Assembly (NCBI GenBank): GCA_023313575.1
Contig: JAJTTP010000008.1
Span: 744,001 to 808,000 of the forward strand
Reading direction: 5' to 3'
Source of the DNA: Eutypella sp. D-1
Taxonomy: Eukaryota; Ascomycota; Sordariomycetes; Xylariales; Diatrypaceae
Length of the DNA stretch: 64,000 bases
Shown here in pieces: positions 24,380-34,326 of this stretch (positions within the stretch are counted from its first letter, which is position 1; each line of letters begins with the position of its first letter). The notes beneath the pieces were generated by a model that saw only the letters and a list, made by a program, of their open reading frames with translations, did no database searches and was not told where the DNA came from. The translations under genes and the position numbers were made by a program.

Positions 24380-26131
24380 TCACGCATCCTCCATGGGGAG
24401 ATCGGGGTCGATTTCCGTGCCTAGGTCGCGGTCCTCGAGGAACCGGCGGCCGAGCAGGGCGTCGGGTAGGTAGTCCTGGCTGACCTTGCCGTCGCGGTAG
24501 TTGGGGTTGTACTTGTACTCCTTGCCGTAGCCGAGCTCGCGCATGAGGCGGGTGGGGGCGTTGCGGAGGTGGATGGGGACGGGGAGGCCGGCGACGCCGG
24601 GCTCGCGGAGGGCGGCGAAGGCGTTGTTGAGGCCGCGGTAGGCGCGGGTGCTCTTGGGGGCCAGGGCAAGCGCGACGGCGCAGTGCGCCAGCGGGATCCG
24701 CGCCTCCGGCATGCCGATCTGCTGCGTCGCCGTGAACGTCGCCGTCGCCAGCGGCAGCAGCGAGTTGTCGGCCAGCCCCACGTCCTCGCTCGCGATCACC
24801 ACCATCCGCCGCGCCACGAACAGCGGGTCCTCCCCCGACTGCAGCATCCGCGCCAGGTAGTACAGCGTCGCGTCCGGGTCGGACCCCCGCACGCTCTTGT
24901 GGAACGCTGAGATCGTGTCGTAGTGCTGGTCCCCCGCCCGGTCGTACACCAGCGTCTTCGTCAGCGACGCCTTGATGTCCTCCTTGGTCACGCCCTCGCG
25001 GCCCGCCAGCGACATGGCGAGCTCCAGCAGGTTGAGCGCCGTCCGCGCGTCGCCATCCGCAAATGTCGCCAGGTACGTGAGAAGCTCGTCATCAAGGAGC
25101 GGCGAGGGTGGCGTCGATGTTGTCGCCTGCTCCGCCTGGATAGCGCGCTGCAGGATCCGCTTGACGTGCTCCGTCTCGAGCTTCTGCAGGGTGAAGGTGC
25201 GGCACCGCGACAGCAGCGCGTTGACGATCTTGAAGCTCGGGTTCTCCGTCGTCGCGCCGATGAGGGTTATAGTGCCGGCCTCGACGGGCTTGAGAAAGAC
25301 GTCCTGCTGCGACTTAGAGAAGCGATGAATCTCGTCGCAGAATATGATGGTCTTACGACCGGTTAGAGCTAGCTCATTGGCTGCGTCCCCGAAGATCTTC
25401 TTGCACTCGGCTACGCCGGAGCTCGTCGCGTTCATTTCAATAAACCGCGACCCAACCATGTGGGCGATGCACCGGGCGATTGTGGTCTTTCCCGTGCCAG
25501 ATCCTCCCCACAATATCATGGACGGTACACGGTCAGATTCTATCAGCGAGCGCAGGACGCCGCTTGGACCGACCAGTTCCTGGCCGAACACGTCGTCAAA
25601 GTTTTGAGGTCGCATACGCTCCGCCAGCGGTGCCGCTTTGTTTGGCTTCGTCTTCTTGGTGACCGGGCTTCTTTTTTCCGTCGTGCCAAAAACGTCCGCG
25701 CCAACCGAGTCACCTCCGGGGCCCTCGTCAAAGGTCCGCTTGAGCCCACCGTTCAACTTTGTTTGCCCTCCTCCCCCGGTTGCCCCCCCAGATGCCCCTC
25801 CAGTTGCCCCTCCAGTTGTTCCTCCTCCTCCTCCTCCTCCTGCGCCAGTGGTTCCATTTGTTGAAGAGGAAGAAGGTAAAACCTTGACGGCTGTAGCATG
25901 TCGTTTGGCAGAGGGCGGCTGGAAAAAGCTCGAGGTAGGTCGTTTCTGGGACGCGGATACGGAGCCATTGCTCTGTGTATTCGGCGGGTTTGAAGAGGGA
26001 GAGGAAGCTGTCGGTTGTGTCTGGGACGGAGGATGTGAATTATCAATGATATAAGTTTGGCAGCCCGAATCCAAGTGGTCGTTGATTTTTGAAGGGGGGA
26101 CCGGTTTGCTGCACGCCGGACATTCAACCAT
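24380..26131 (-). CDS. mgs1: Mgs1/WRNIP1-type AAA+ ATPase
   Basis: A 583-residue single-exon protein starting at the ATG at 26131 (MVECPACSK). The open frame continues 29 codons upstream, but the zinc finger fixes the start. It is a nuclear clamp-loader-like ATPase that binds ubiquitinated PCNA and maintains genome stability at replication forks. In order: a UBZ4-type finger (ECPACSK ... HLDSGC, residues ~3-23); a disordered Ser/Pro and Gly-rich linker; Walker A GGSGTGKTT near residue 207; Walker B IIFCDEIHRF near 262; sensor-1 GATTENPSF near 288; then the RarA/MgsA C-terminal tetramerisation region (ASEDVGLADNSLLPLATA, GYKYNPNY-like end). Length matches yeast Mgs1. High G+C third positions contrast with the neighbouring island. 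Confidence 0.95.
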   Translation of the reverse strand: MVECPACSKPVPPSKINDHLDSGCQTYIIDNSHPPSQTQPTASSPSSNPPNTQSNGSVSASQKRPTSSFFQPPSAKRHATAVKVLPSSSSTNGTTGAGGGGGGGTTGGATGGASGGATGGGGQTKLNGGLKRTFDEGPGGDSVGADVFGTTEKRSPVTKKTKPNKAAPLAERMRPQNFDDVFGQELVGPSGVLRSLIESDRVPSMILWGGSGTGKTTIARCIAHMVGSRFIEMNATSSGVAECKKIFGDAANELALTGRKTIIFCDEIHRFSKSQQDVFLKPVEAGTITLIGATTENPSFKIVNALLSRCRTFTLQKLETEHVKRILQRAIQAEQATTSTPPSPLLDDELLTYLATFADGDARTALNLLELAMSLAGREGVTKEDIKASLTKTLVYDRAGDQHYDTISAFHKSVRGSDPDATLYYLARMLQSGEDPLFVARRMVVIASEDVGLADNSLLPLATATFTATQQIGMPEARIPLAHCAVALALAPKSTRAYRGLNNAFAALREPGVAGLPVPIHLRNAPTRLMRELGYGKEYKYNPNYRDGKVSQDYLPDALLGRRFLEDRDLGTEIDPDLPMEDA

Positions 26132-27353
26132 GGTTAGAGAAAATGTAGCTTCGTGATAATGCTGGATGAAAAGCAGATGTTTTTTAATGACCAAAAAAGA
26201 GAATGAGGCCAAAGGCAAAAATATGATTCGTCCAACTCGTCCAATTCTTCCCTATCCAAGCTTTTCACCTGCGGAAGTGAGTGGGTTTTCTTTGCCGAGC
26301 GAGACAGACAAAAAAAGAAAAAAAAAGAAAAGAGGATTATATAAAGGTTTAGAAGTGTGTAGAGTAGAATAACCTCGAAGATTTCCAGCTCACTCTAGGG
26401 TCCTCGGAGTTACTTACATACCACCCAACCTTAAGCTTGAAGCGTACCTGCCTTAGGTAGGTCTACGTATTGAGTAAGTTAACGGGAACGTTAATAGTGC
26501 ACTAACCACTCAAGGTTATGACGCGTGGGGTTTGACCGCGGCCCGCGTTCTGGATGCTATTTAAAACTGGGTCCTATATTGACTTAGTATATTGACTTAG
26601 TATATAGACTTAGACAATACCTACTTCACCTACATAACGAGACTCTACAGAATCAGATATAACTCCATCTTTTCCCACTCACTCTAGCTACGGGGTTGGT
26701 CGAGTAAGTTGTATGAAACCTGTTGTTCCTAACTGTGTACAAGGCATTGGCCATGTATTACCGTCATGATGTACTTAGATATATGGTATATAAGCCTTTC
26801 ATCTTTAAAGGACTGGATCTATTGACTGGATCTATGAATTTGTGCACTCTCTTACGACTCTCCTACAGCCATACTGTCAGGACTCGACTATGCCCGTACA
26901 CGACATTGGACGAGCATCCAAACGAACTGGTGGCATAGGTGATGGCATAGGCTGGGGTAATCAGACAGCAGCCACCGCAACCACTACAGCTACTTCGGCT
27001 ATTCTAACCTGCCCTTCCAGCCTTTCGTGCGCCAGCACGACGCGGGCGTTACCCTACCATATATACTCGTTAAATTACGTTCCAAGGCCTTATCTCATGT
27101 CCTACCCCGCATCTGGCAGCAATACCCTACTAATCATGCCTTGAAAGACTCGTTTTATGTGACCTTTTTTGCGGCTGGCTGGGGAACCGTCCTTATTACT
27201 ATTCCTTCTCTCACCATTCGGGGTTGCAGGTTTTCCCTGACAAGACATAACTCCTGGTGAAAAACCCCTTACTACCGCAACCTGAAGTGCGTAGCTATAC
27301 TTTCGGGGATTTTGAAAATTGTAGCCGGAATACTGCTGCGCGGACACGTCACT
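26132..27353. other. Intergenic between Mgs1 and a divergent gene
   Basis: Probably contains both promoters. It includes AG-rich sequence at ~26290-26370, a TAGGTAG word near 26454, and a 13-bp triplicate at 26575-26613. The open stretches at 26842-27260 lack any family character. Additional 5' exons of the 27354 gene could hide here. Confidence 0.4.
26575..26613. repeat. 13-bp tandem repeat, three copies
   Basis: TATATTGACTTAG occurs twice exactly, followed by one copy with a single change (TATATAGACTTAG). Confidence 0.8.
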
Positions 27354-28640
27354 ATGCGATCGCCTGCCAACGCCGCTCGAAATGACGGCCACGAGGAAGA
27401 GGATGTCAACACCGGTAATGGCAGGGTCCCCCGAGAGACAACTACACCAACACCACGGTCACTAGCTCAGCCGGCGCCGGTTGATGCAACTCCTGAGAGT
27501 ACTTGGAAAGTGTATCTGAACCTGGGCTTCACTGACTTCAAGTACATGAGAAGATTTACGCAGAAGAACCAGTGTATTCGTTCCCAACTGGAGGACGTGT
27601 CATACGGGCTTACCAGTCATTCCAGGTCTGCGGGCATCCGTAATGTCGCTTTCCCATATCCGGCAGCCTTTCAAAAACGCACGGACCCTGAAAACCAGTC
27701 ATCTAGCTGGCTGTCGGCGTTCCCAAGCCTACTGTTAAGAGCACTGTATTTACGGCGTCGTAGATGGGATGCCGAAGCAGAAAGTCATATTGATCGAGAG
27801 AGTAATCGAGATGCAATACCGCCTAGTCCGAACAATAGGGTACAGGGCGTGCATCAATCTGAAACTTATTCAAGCGAATGGAAAGTAGGGCTCGACAGCA
27901 GCTGGCTTGGTATCAACAAAACCACGGTCGTTACGACTCAAACTTCAATAGTTCCCGTATATATAGTCTTGGGCATATTCGATCGTAATCATTCGGTTCC
28001 CCGTGAACGGATTGTGTTCATCTCAAAACCTCATGAACTGTTCTGGCGGCTTCGTTGGTCCATCTTTCGGCTCCGAGGGGTAGGGAAGACTTTGTTTTCT
28101 CTCAAACACGTCGAGGAATTCCGACTATACGAAGTGAGTAATGACCGCAAGTCAACTAAACTCATCTTTTAACGTTTTTTACAGTGCAATGTCACAGAGG
28201 GAACACACGAACGAGTTAGCCTCAATAGTCAAGGGACCTCAGATCTACAGCGATTTCTACAAATGTACAATCAATGGCATGTCAGCAGAAATGTCACACA
28301 GGCCTGGGCATATTGGATCCATCGAACGTTTAACGGCGAGTCCCACATCGTAGATGAGGGCACTTACGCGCTCGAGATCGTGCTAGGCTGGTCGATTACC
28401 CGGATCTCAATTGTGATCCTCGTACCTGCGATGCTTAGCTTAGCGATTGGCATTTGGCTCAACTCGAGCAACTGGACGGACCTCACAACGATACAGACTG
28501 CCTGGAGCGTTGCTTCATACGTTGTAACTACAGGAGGCTGTAAGCTTTCCTCTATATTTACAGGTTCCGCCTAACACGTCGTTAAAAGCTGACATATTAT
28601 AGTACTTGCGGCACTATTAGCTATTTTAAGTAACGTCTGA
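27354..28640 (+). CDS. Fungal membrane protein of unknown function, two C-terminal TM segments
   Basis: Predicted 390 residues from exons 27354-28133, 28185-28539 and 28603-28640. Intron 1 is 51 nt (gtgagt...tttttacag) and joins RLYE to CNVTEGTHERV. Intron 2 is 63 nt (gtaagc, branch gctgac, tattatag) and changes the ending from a soluble tail to VVTTGGLLAALLAIL, a second hydrophobic helix, which is why I prefer the spliced form. The first helix is VILVPAMLSLAIGIW, preceded by the Trp-rich HVSRNVTQAWAYWIH. The arrangement matches a widespread uncharacterised filamentous-fungal family that I know only as hypothetical proteins. The N-terminal ~110 residues are unordered and the true start could lie further upstream. 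Confidence 0.65.
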
Positions 28641-29255
28641 TCTAAACGTTACGGTCAGTCGAGCCTCACTGGCGAGGCTGTTCTGGAATAGTCAATATCG
28701 GACATAGTAGAGTAAGGGTTATAGGAGGTAGAAGATGTTATCATTGCATCTAGTTGAGAGGAGGATAGAGGACCGCGGTAAAACGATTTATCCACACAGG
28801 CGATCTAGGTGTTCGGGGTTTTATGTTGTAACCAATAAAGGGAAAAAAAAGGTAAAGATGCATATGTATCTCATGAAAATATCGCAATACGTAGAACGTG
28901 GATGTCTCCTGGTGTAATCGATGGAGTCGCCTCGGAAGCTGCATTGCAAGCTGCCGCTGCGACTTCGGTAATTACGGGTGTGGCTGTGTTGAGGGTAGGA
29001 TACTCTGCCCTCCATAACATGCCGCGGATCGAATGGAATATGTGCTATATTAGTATTATGAAGTTCACGATCACGGGAAGTGGGCAGTATGGCGTATAAA
29101 CGTGACCACGACAGCGCCGATCCTAGAGCTGTATTTACGCACCAGAGATTATTTCGTAACAGCCTTCAAGTATAGAGAATTAGGCGGGTATCGTCTTGCA
29201 TTTCACAACTCATCTATTCAACACGGCCTCATACCTGAGGGGTAGGACGCTACCA
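28641..29255. other. Intergenic between convergent genes
   Basis: 3' flanks of the membrane-protein gene (plus) and the Utp12 gene (minus). No coding signal was seen. Confidence 0.45.
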
Positions 29256-30479
29256 TCATCTCCGTCGTCTCGAAGATTCTGTCGTGCGTGACCGCTTGGT
29301 TGGCGGGGCCGCCTCCGGCTCGCTCTCTTCTTCCTCCGACTCCACGTCCTCGTGATCGACTTCGTTCTCATCGATCTCCTCCTCGGCGTCGAGCTCGTCC
29401 TCGTCCTCGCCCGCGCTCGACTCCTCTTCCCCATCCGAATCGTCTTCCAGGTCAGCGATGCCGTTGGTGGCCGGGAAGTCGTCGTCATCGTCATCGGCAT
29501 CCACGTTCCCGTTGACCACCTCGGCGTCGCTGTCTTCGCCTTCCACGTAGACGACCCCCTCCTCCCCGTCCTCTTCCTCGTCGGAATCCGAGTCGATGTC
29601 CCGGTGCATCCCTCGCCGCAGTTGCATCTGGGCGTCGAGCAGGTCCAGCTTGCCTTTGAGGGCCAGGAGCGAGTTAAGACCTCTTGACCGTTCCTCCAGC
29701 ACCCGGTGCAGCTCGCCCAACTTCTTGGTAAGTCCCGGCTGCGTGGCCAGTGCGCCTCCGTGCGCGATGAGGGTCCATTGTACCCAGGTCATCAGGCTCC
29801 CCGCTCTCCCGGGCCGCCTATGCATCCTCGAGGCGAGCTTGGTAAGCAGAGTGCCGGCGAGTGTCGAATCCAGGCGTTGGATCGTGTTCCGAACCGTCGC
29901 GAGGTCCGTAGTGTGAAGACAGGACTCAAGGAGGTCAGTGTCGTCGGTGCGCAGCGCCTGTGTCAAGACAGTCCCGAGGGACGCGGAGCTTGGAGGTGCC
30001 AAAACACGGCCAGGGGCAGCCAAGGCATTGGATTGCTGCGCCGAAAGCGCTGAAGGCACGTCTATCATTTCGTTCGCTCGGACGAGATCACCAAAAGTCG
30101 GTGCGGCGGGTTCCTGGTCAGACTCGCCATCCGTTGGTAGATTCGGCGACGGCTTGTCCATATCAACATCCCCATTTTCGCCGGGTATTGAGGGCGCATT
30201 ATTGGCCGTATTCTCTTTGCGTGATGACTCCTCGTTCTGTGCTGGCTTGTTGCTCTCTGTTCCGTCGTTTTGCTCCTCATCGTCTGACTCCTCGTAGTGG
30301 CTCGTTGAATCACTCGAAATGTCTATCACCTCTTCACCGGCGCCATTGTCTGTTTTTGAGACGGTTGGTGCCGATACTACAGTATCTGCCTCATTTATAT
30401 GGGCTTTCAAAGGCTTCTTTGCACTTTGTTTAACAACCGGCTGAGCAATCTTGGTCGGAAGTTTGCGTTTTGTAGACAT
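29256..30479 (-). CDS. Utp12-domain small-subunit processome protein
   Basis: A 407-residue single-exon protein, ATG at 30479. The basic Lys-rich N-terminus (KRKLPTK, QSAKKPLK) resembles a nuclear/nucleolar signal. An acidic disordered stretch follows. Residues ~150-290 are an all-helical Utp12-like domain (LGTVLTQALRTDDTDLLESC, TLLTKLASRMHRRPGRAGSL, WVQWTLIAHGG). The C-terminal ~110 residues are almost entirely Asp/Glu with a short basic end (KRSRTTESSRRRR). Utp12-domain proteins belong to U3 snoRNP/t-UTP subcomplexes that process the pre-18S rRNA in the nucleolus. No WD40 repeats are present, so it is closer to the Utp9/Utp5 C-terminal type than to Utp12 itself; I do not assign an orthologue. 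Confidence 0.75.
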   Translation of the reverse strand: MSTKRKLPTKIAQPVVKQSAKKPLKAHINEADTVVSAPTVSKTDNGAGEEVIDISSDSTSHYEESDDEEQNDGTESNKPAQNEESSRKENTANNAPSIPGENGDVDMDKPSPNLPTDGESDQEPAAPTFGDLVRANEMIDVPSALSAQQSNALAAPGRVLAPPSSASLGTVLTQALRTDDTDLLESCLHTTDLATVRNTIQRLDSTLAGTLLTKLASRMHRRPGRAGSLMTWVQWTLIAHGGALATQPGLTKKLGELHRVLEERSRGLNSLLALKGKLDLLDAQMQLRRGMHRDIDSDSDEEEDGEEGVVYVEGEDSDAEVVNGNVDADDDDDDFPATNGIADLEDDSDGEEESSAGEDEDELDAEEEIDENEVDHEDVESEEEESEPEAAPPTKRSRTTESSRRRR

Positions 30480-33400
30480 GGCGCTGGCTGAATGGGCGTG
30501 AATTAAGCACGAGGTTCAGTTGAAAAAGTGTTTCTTCTTATAATAGCTGGGGCGAGTCAGGAGGAAATGAACTGTTGCGGAGACGTCTAATATTGATAGA
30601 GCTTTTGATACTGCCCAGGTGTGCCTGAAAGTTTGATTTGATTGATTAGAAGACAGGACATAAATGTTTAAGCAGGCGTGACTTTGCAGCAGAATATCAA
30701 GGCAGGAAAATTTCCCCTAGTAAAAAGCATCACTCAATAATAATATGGAGCTAGATGCTCAATTGCGCCGTCTCCAGGTCCTTAACTTTTTTTTTGAGAT
30801 AAGGAAGGTACTTATGGCGCTAGGAGATAGGTGCTCGAGTTTTTCCGGTTATTTGCATTGATCTAGGTAGGTACTTAGGTACTTACCTAATGTACTTTGC
30901 GACCTCTGGACCTTTGGAGCTGTAGTGGGGCAAGGATGGGCCTAACCAGGGCAACCCAGCCTTCAAGAAAGTTTAAAAAAATTCTGAAGGGACAGATAGG
31001 TACTTGTGGATCTACAATGACTCGTCAAGCTATATCGATTATCTCAAGTGCATGGAGATAACAATGATTAAAATACGGGACAAACTCCATGTGTGGGAGT
31101 ATGCATACAATGCTAATTGATGGTACCGGAGTTAAGGGAATGGTTGAGAGTCGATTGAAGGTTATGTCATGTGATGAGAAAAAAGAGGTTAAGTGTCATA
31201 GAGATTGTACGCCCTGGAGTGTACAAATATTCATTTCGCTGCTCCATCGTACGCGTCATGATTGGGTCGGGATATGGGTAACTGCCTAAAGCTATTGTGC
31301 GATCGGACTATGATTGGTTACTTGATTTTGGCAGACAATTTAGGTTAGTTGATTGGCTGATTGACTGATAAACTGTACCCAAATTGTACCCAGGGACTAA
31401 AATCCTGGCCCGTGCGTGGTCGGGTCCCAAGCTCCCCTCCAGAGCCAACACAAGCCAATCTTCGGCCGTTATTCTCCTGTCGTGCCCCATTTTCGGCACC
31501 ATAAAATGTTGTGATTGGTTCAAAAGGACAGATATATCCTCACACAATGGGGTGGCTTAGGCGGGAACCCTGCCCAAGCTCACTGGTGCGGCGGACCGTG
31601 ATTTGACTTTTGGGGGGACCGCGTTCTACAAATAAGCAGTGACCCCGATTCCAGAAATTTTTCGTGGCTTCTTCTTACGGCAGAAAAAAAGAGACCAACC
31701 TGAATCCTGAGAATTTTTAAATTCCTCCCTCCTAATTATCCCTTTCCGCCTCGCAACCAACCAACCACCCCTCCAATTTCTCCGACAATCACCGATCATC
31801 TCCAAAAAAAAAAAAAAAAAGAGAGACTTTCATAATAATCAGCACAGCCCACGCTGCACAACGCCAACGAAGTACCAAAGTATCTTTTTTCACCTGGCAT
31901 TAGCCATCCCATCAAATTCATACCAAAAAAGACGGAGGCTTTTTTTTTTTCTCTCCCTTTCTTTACAGCAGGACCCTGTCTCTCTGTCGCAACGCAAAAC
32001 GCGTCGTCGCATAGTCGCATCGTCACATCACTTAAATACGTAGTCGCATCCACATCGTCGCAACCCGCGATTGTTTGCATCCAACTTGCGCAATTTAATA
32101 ATCCGCGATTTCGTTATCACACGCAATTAACTGGCTTGTATTTTGTTTGCCTGACTATCTAATAGTTTCCAAGGCCCAAAATCTTACTCATCCTGGAATT
32201 TACTCATCCACAAGAAAGTACTTAGATACAGTGCCACACGTGGTCGTTTTTTTGCCACCAGCCTGAAGGTTATTTTACACTTTCCATCCTTGGCCGGCCC
32301 GCACCCGACGACGATCATCGTGAAACCCGGCATCGGCACCGGCACCGGCATTGGCGGTGATAATTTCGAAAAGGTTCCCGTCTCAACCAGATTTCGTTTG
32401 GTCTGATTTAGTTCATTGCACCGACGTTTTCAACTTCTCTGTTGCTGCGCGACCGACCCAAACTCGTTTGCGCATTAAGTAGAGGTGCATCGCGTCGTCG
32501 TTGTCGTGTTGTAATTAACCTACTGCCCTCGGTTACTCCGGAACCCATGCCAGCAATCACACTTTCCAAACATATAGTGTAGACCTTGCCGCCGACGCCG
32601 CCGCCACCGGGCACAGTAAACTCGGAGCCAGAGTTAGTTCTACTCCTTTGAGTTCATCGGCGCATATTCTCAGGATTTCTCAAGGATCCTTTCACGTCTA
32701 CTACTTCCGGGACTCGGGAAAGCAGGTCGACGGCCATCGCCTTTGACGCCTATTGGTCTGCGAACTAAGGTATTTTATTTATTTATTTCATTGTTGTCAT
32801 TATCATTTTGCCTGTTTTTTTGCCTCTTCCCTGCTTTTATGCCATTTCTTCGCCTCGAGGATACTATTGTATTTACATCCCCGCACCGTTCTTTCCCATC
32901 GACATACCTGGCGCAAGCTGTGGCTTATGATTTCCCCATAACCTACCAAGAAGCCTTGATCTTATCAGCCTTTCAACACACATAGGAGGAAAAAACAACA
33001 CGTGCAAGCCCCTCCAACTCATCTACATCACAACCTTGTGATCACCTATATCGAAGCATCTTCATCTCGGCGCTTTCAGTACGCGTGTATTCACACCTGT
33101 CGAATTGCACCAGCCTATCCTGCCTTTCTACCTTGATTGCCCTTTCCTTTCGTTACACCTCGTTAGCAACGTTGAAAATCGGTAGGTTCTATTTTGAGAG
33201 CACCTGCCAACCACTTATTCACCTGCTACATTACTTCGCATCCTATCTTGTACCTACCTACGTCCTAGCATTTTAGACTGGTACCCGATCTCTTTCATCC
33301 TATGCAACCCCGCCGCCCTCTTTCCCTACCCTTTGGCCACTCTGGTTTGTTACTATTCTCAACTCCGCCGTATGGATTGTACCTTGGGTGTATACCAAAG

Positions 33401-34326
33401 GTGCAGGTGCAGGTGGTAATTTCGGGCCCAGTACCCCTCTTCCCCCACCCACACATCCATCAATCAACAACTTTCAACTGCTTTAACCCCCCATCACAAC
33501 TTGAAAATTATCACGGCTATAAGGAAGCATTAGATTCCAAACAATAGCTTTCACTGCACATCATCAGAACACAGAAAAGAGAACAAGCGCCTTATAACCC
33601 AACCCACTTGAGTACGGCATCATACCCAAGGTCTTGCAAGGTGCATCTATTTGATCACCACCCAGCCTCTTTTTTTCATTGGTTCCATTGGCCAACCACC
33701 TGCACCACCACCCACCACCCACCATAAGCTGCTCCTACCTTCAAAATACTTGGCCAGTCGCATTTCATCTTTGTCGCAAGGCTGGAAAGTGGGAAGGCTT
33801 CACCCTAGCCCAACCCCGACCTTCCTTACCTAACCCTGCCTGACCTTCCTCACCTTTACCTGAACCTCCTCACCTTGGATTATTATTTTGGTCCCAGTTT
33901 CAGAACCTCTCTCCCCTCCCCACGGCCCTCTTTACGGTCTGCAACTGTTCATTGCCTTCATTCTGCTCTACGTTTCCTTATTTTCCATATCCTTACAGAA
34001 CTTGTTACCACTACCAAGACCGCAATAACTCAATTGCTGCGAACATCGTCACTAACCTGCAAGCGTGAACAGTCTGCGAAAGCCCGTCTTAGTACATCCA
34101 AGAAACCCTTGATTGTGCAGGCCTAGTCGCCTCACATTAGACATCTACGTGATCACAGGTACATACATATATCCAGCTGCTTTGTCGACGTCTTCTTCTA
34201 TTTAGTGGCTAATTGTATCTTTCTCATAGGGTTGGCTTTTTCCATCCAGTTTCATGTTAGCGACCTTTCGTCTATCAGCCGCGCCTGATTCACCAATAAC
34301 TTACTTTGTCACCGTCTTCATAACGG
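30480..34326. promoter_or_regulatory. Long upstream region / probable leader of the BET gene
   Basis: 3.85 kb without a recognisable gene between a minus-strand start (30479) and a plus-strand start (34327), so it holds two divergent promoters. From ~31.7 kb the plus strand turns pyrimidine-rich with runs of CT, typical of fungal core promoters and leaders. It includes A-runs at 31803-31820 and GC-rich 3- and 6-nt repeats (ggcacc) near 32330-32350. Several short upstream ATG frames (for example at 33302) precede the real start. A word of the TAGGTACTTAGGTACTTACCTA type lies at ~30863-30890. Confidence 0.5.

Noticed and set aside
24569..25366. Long plus-strand frames opposite mgs1
   Set aside because: Arg/Gly-rich shadows of the G+C-rich antisense coding strand without domains.
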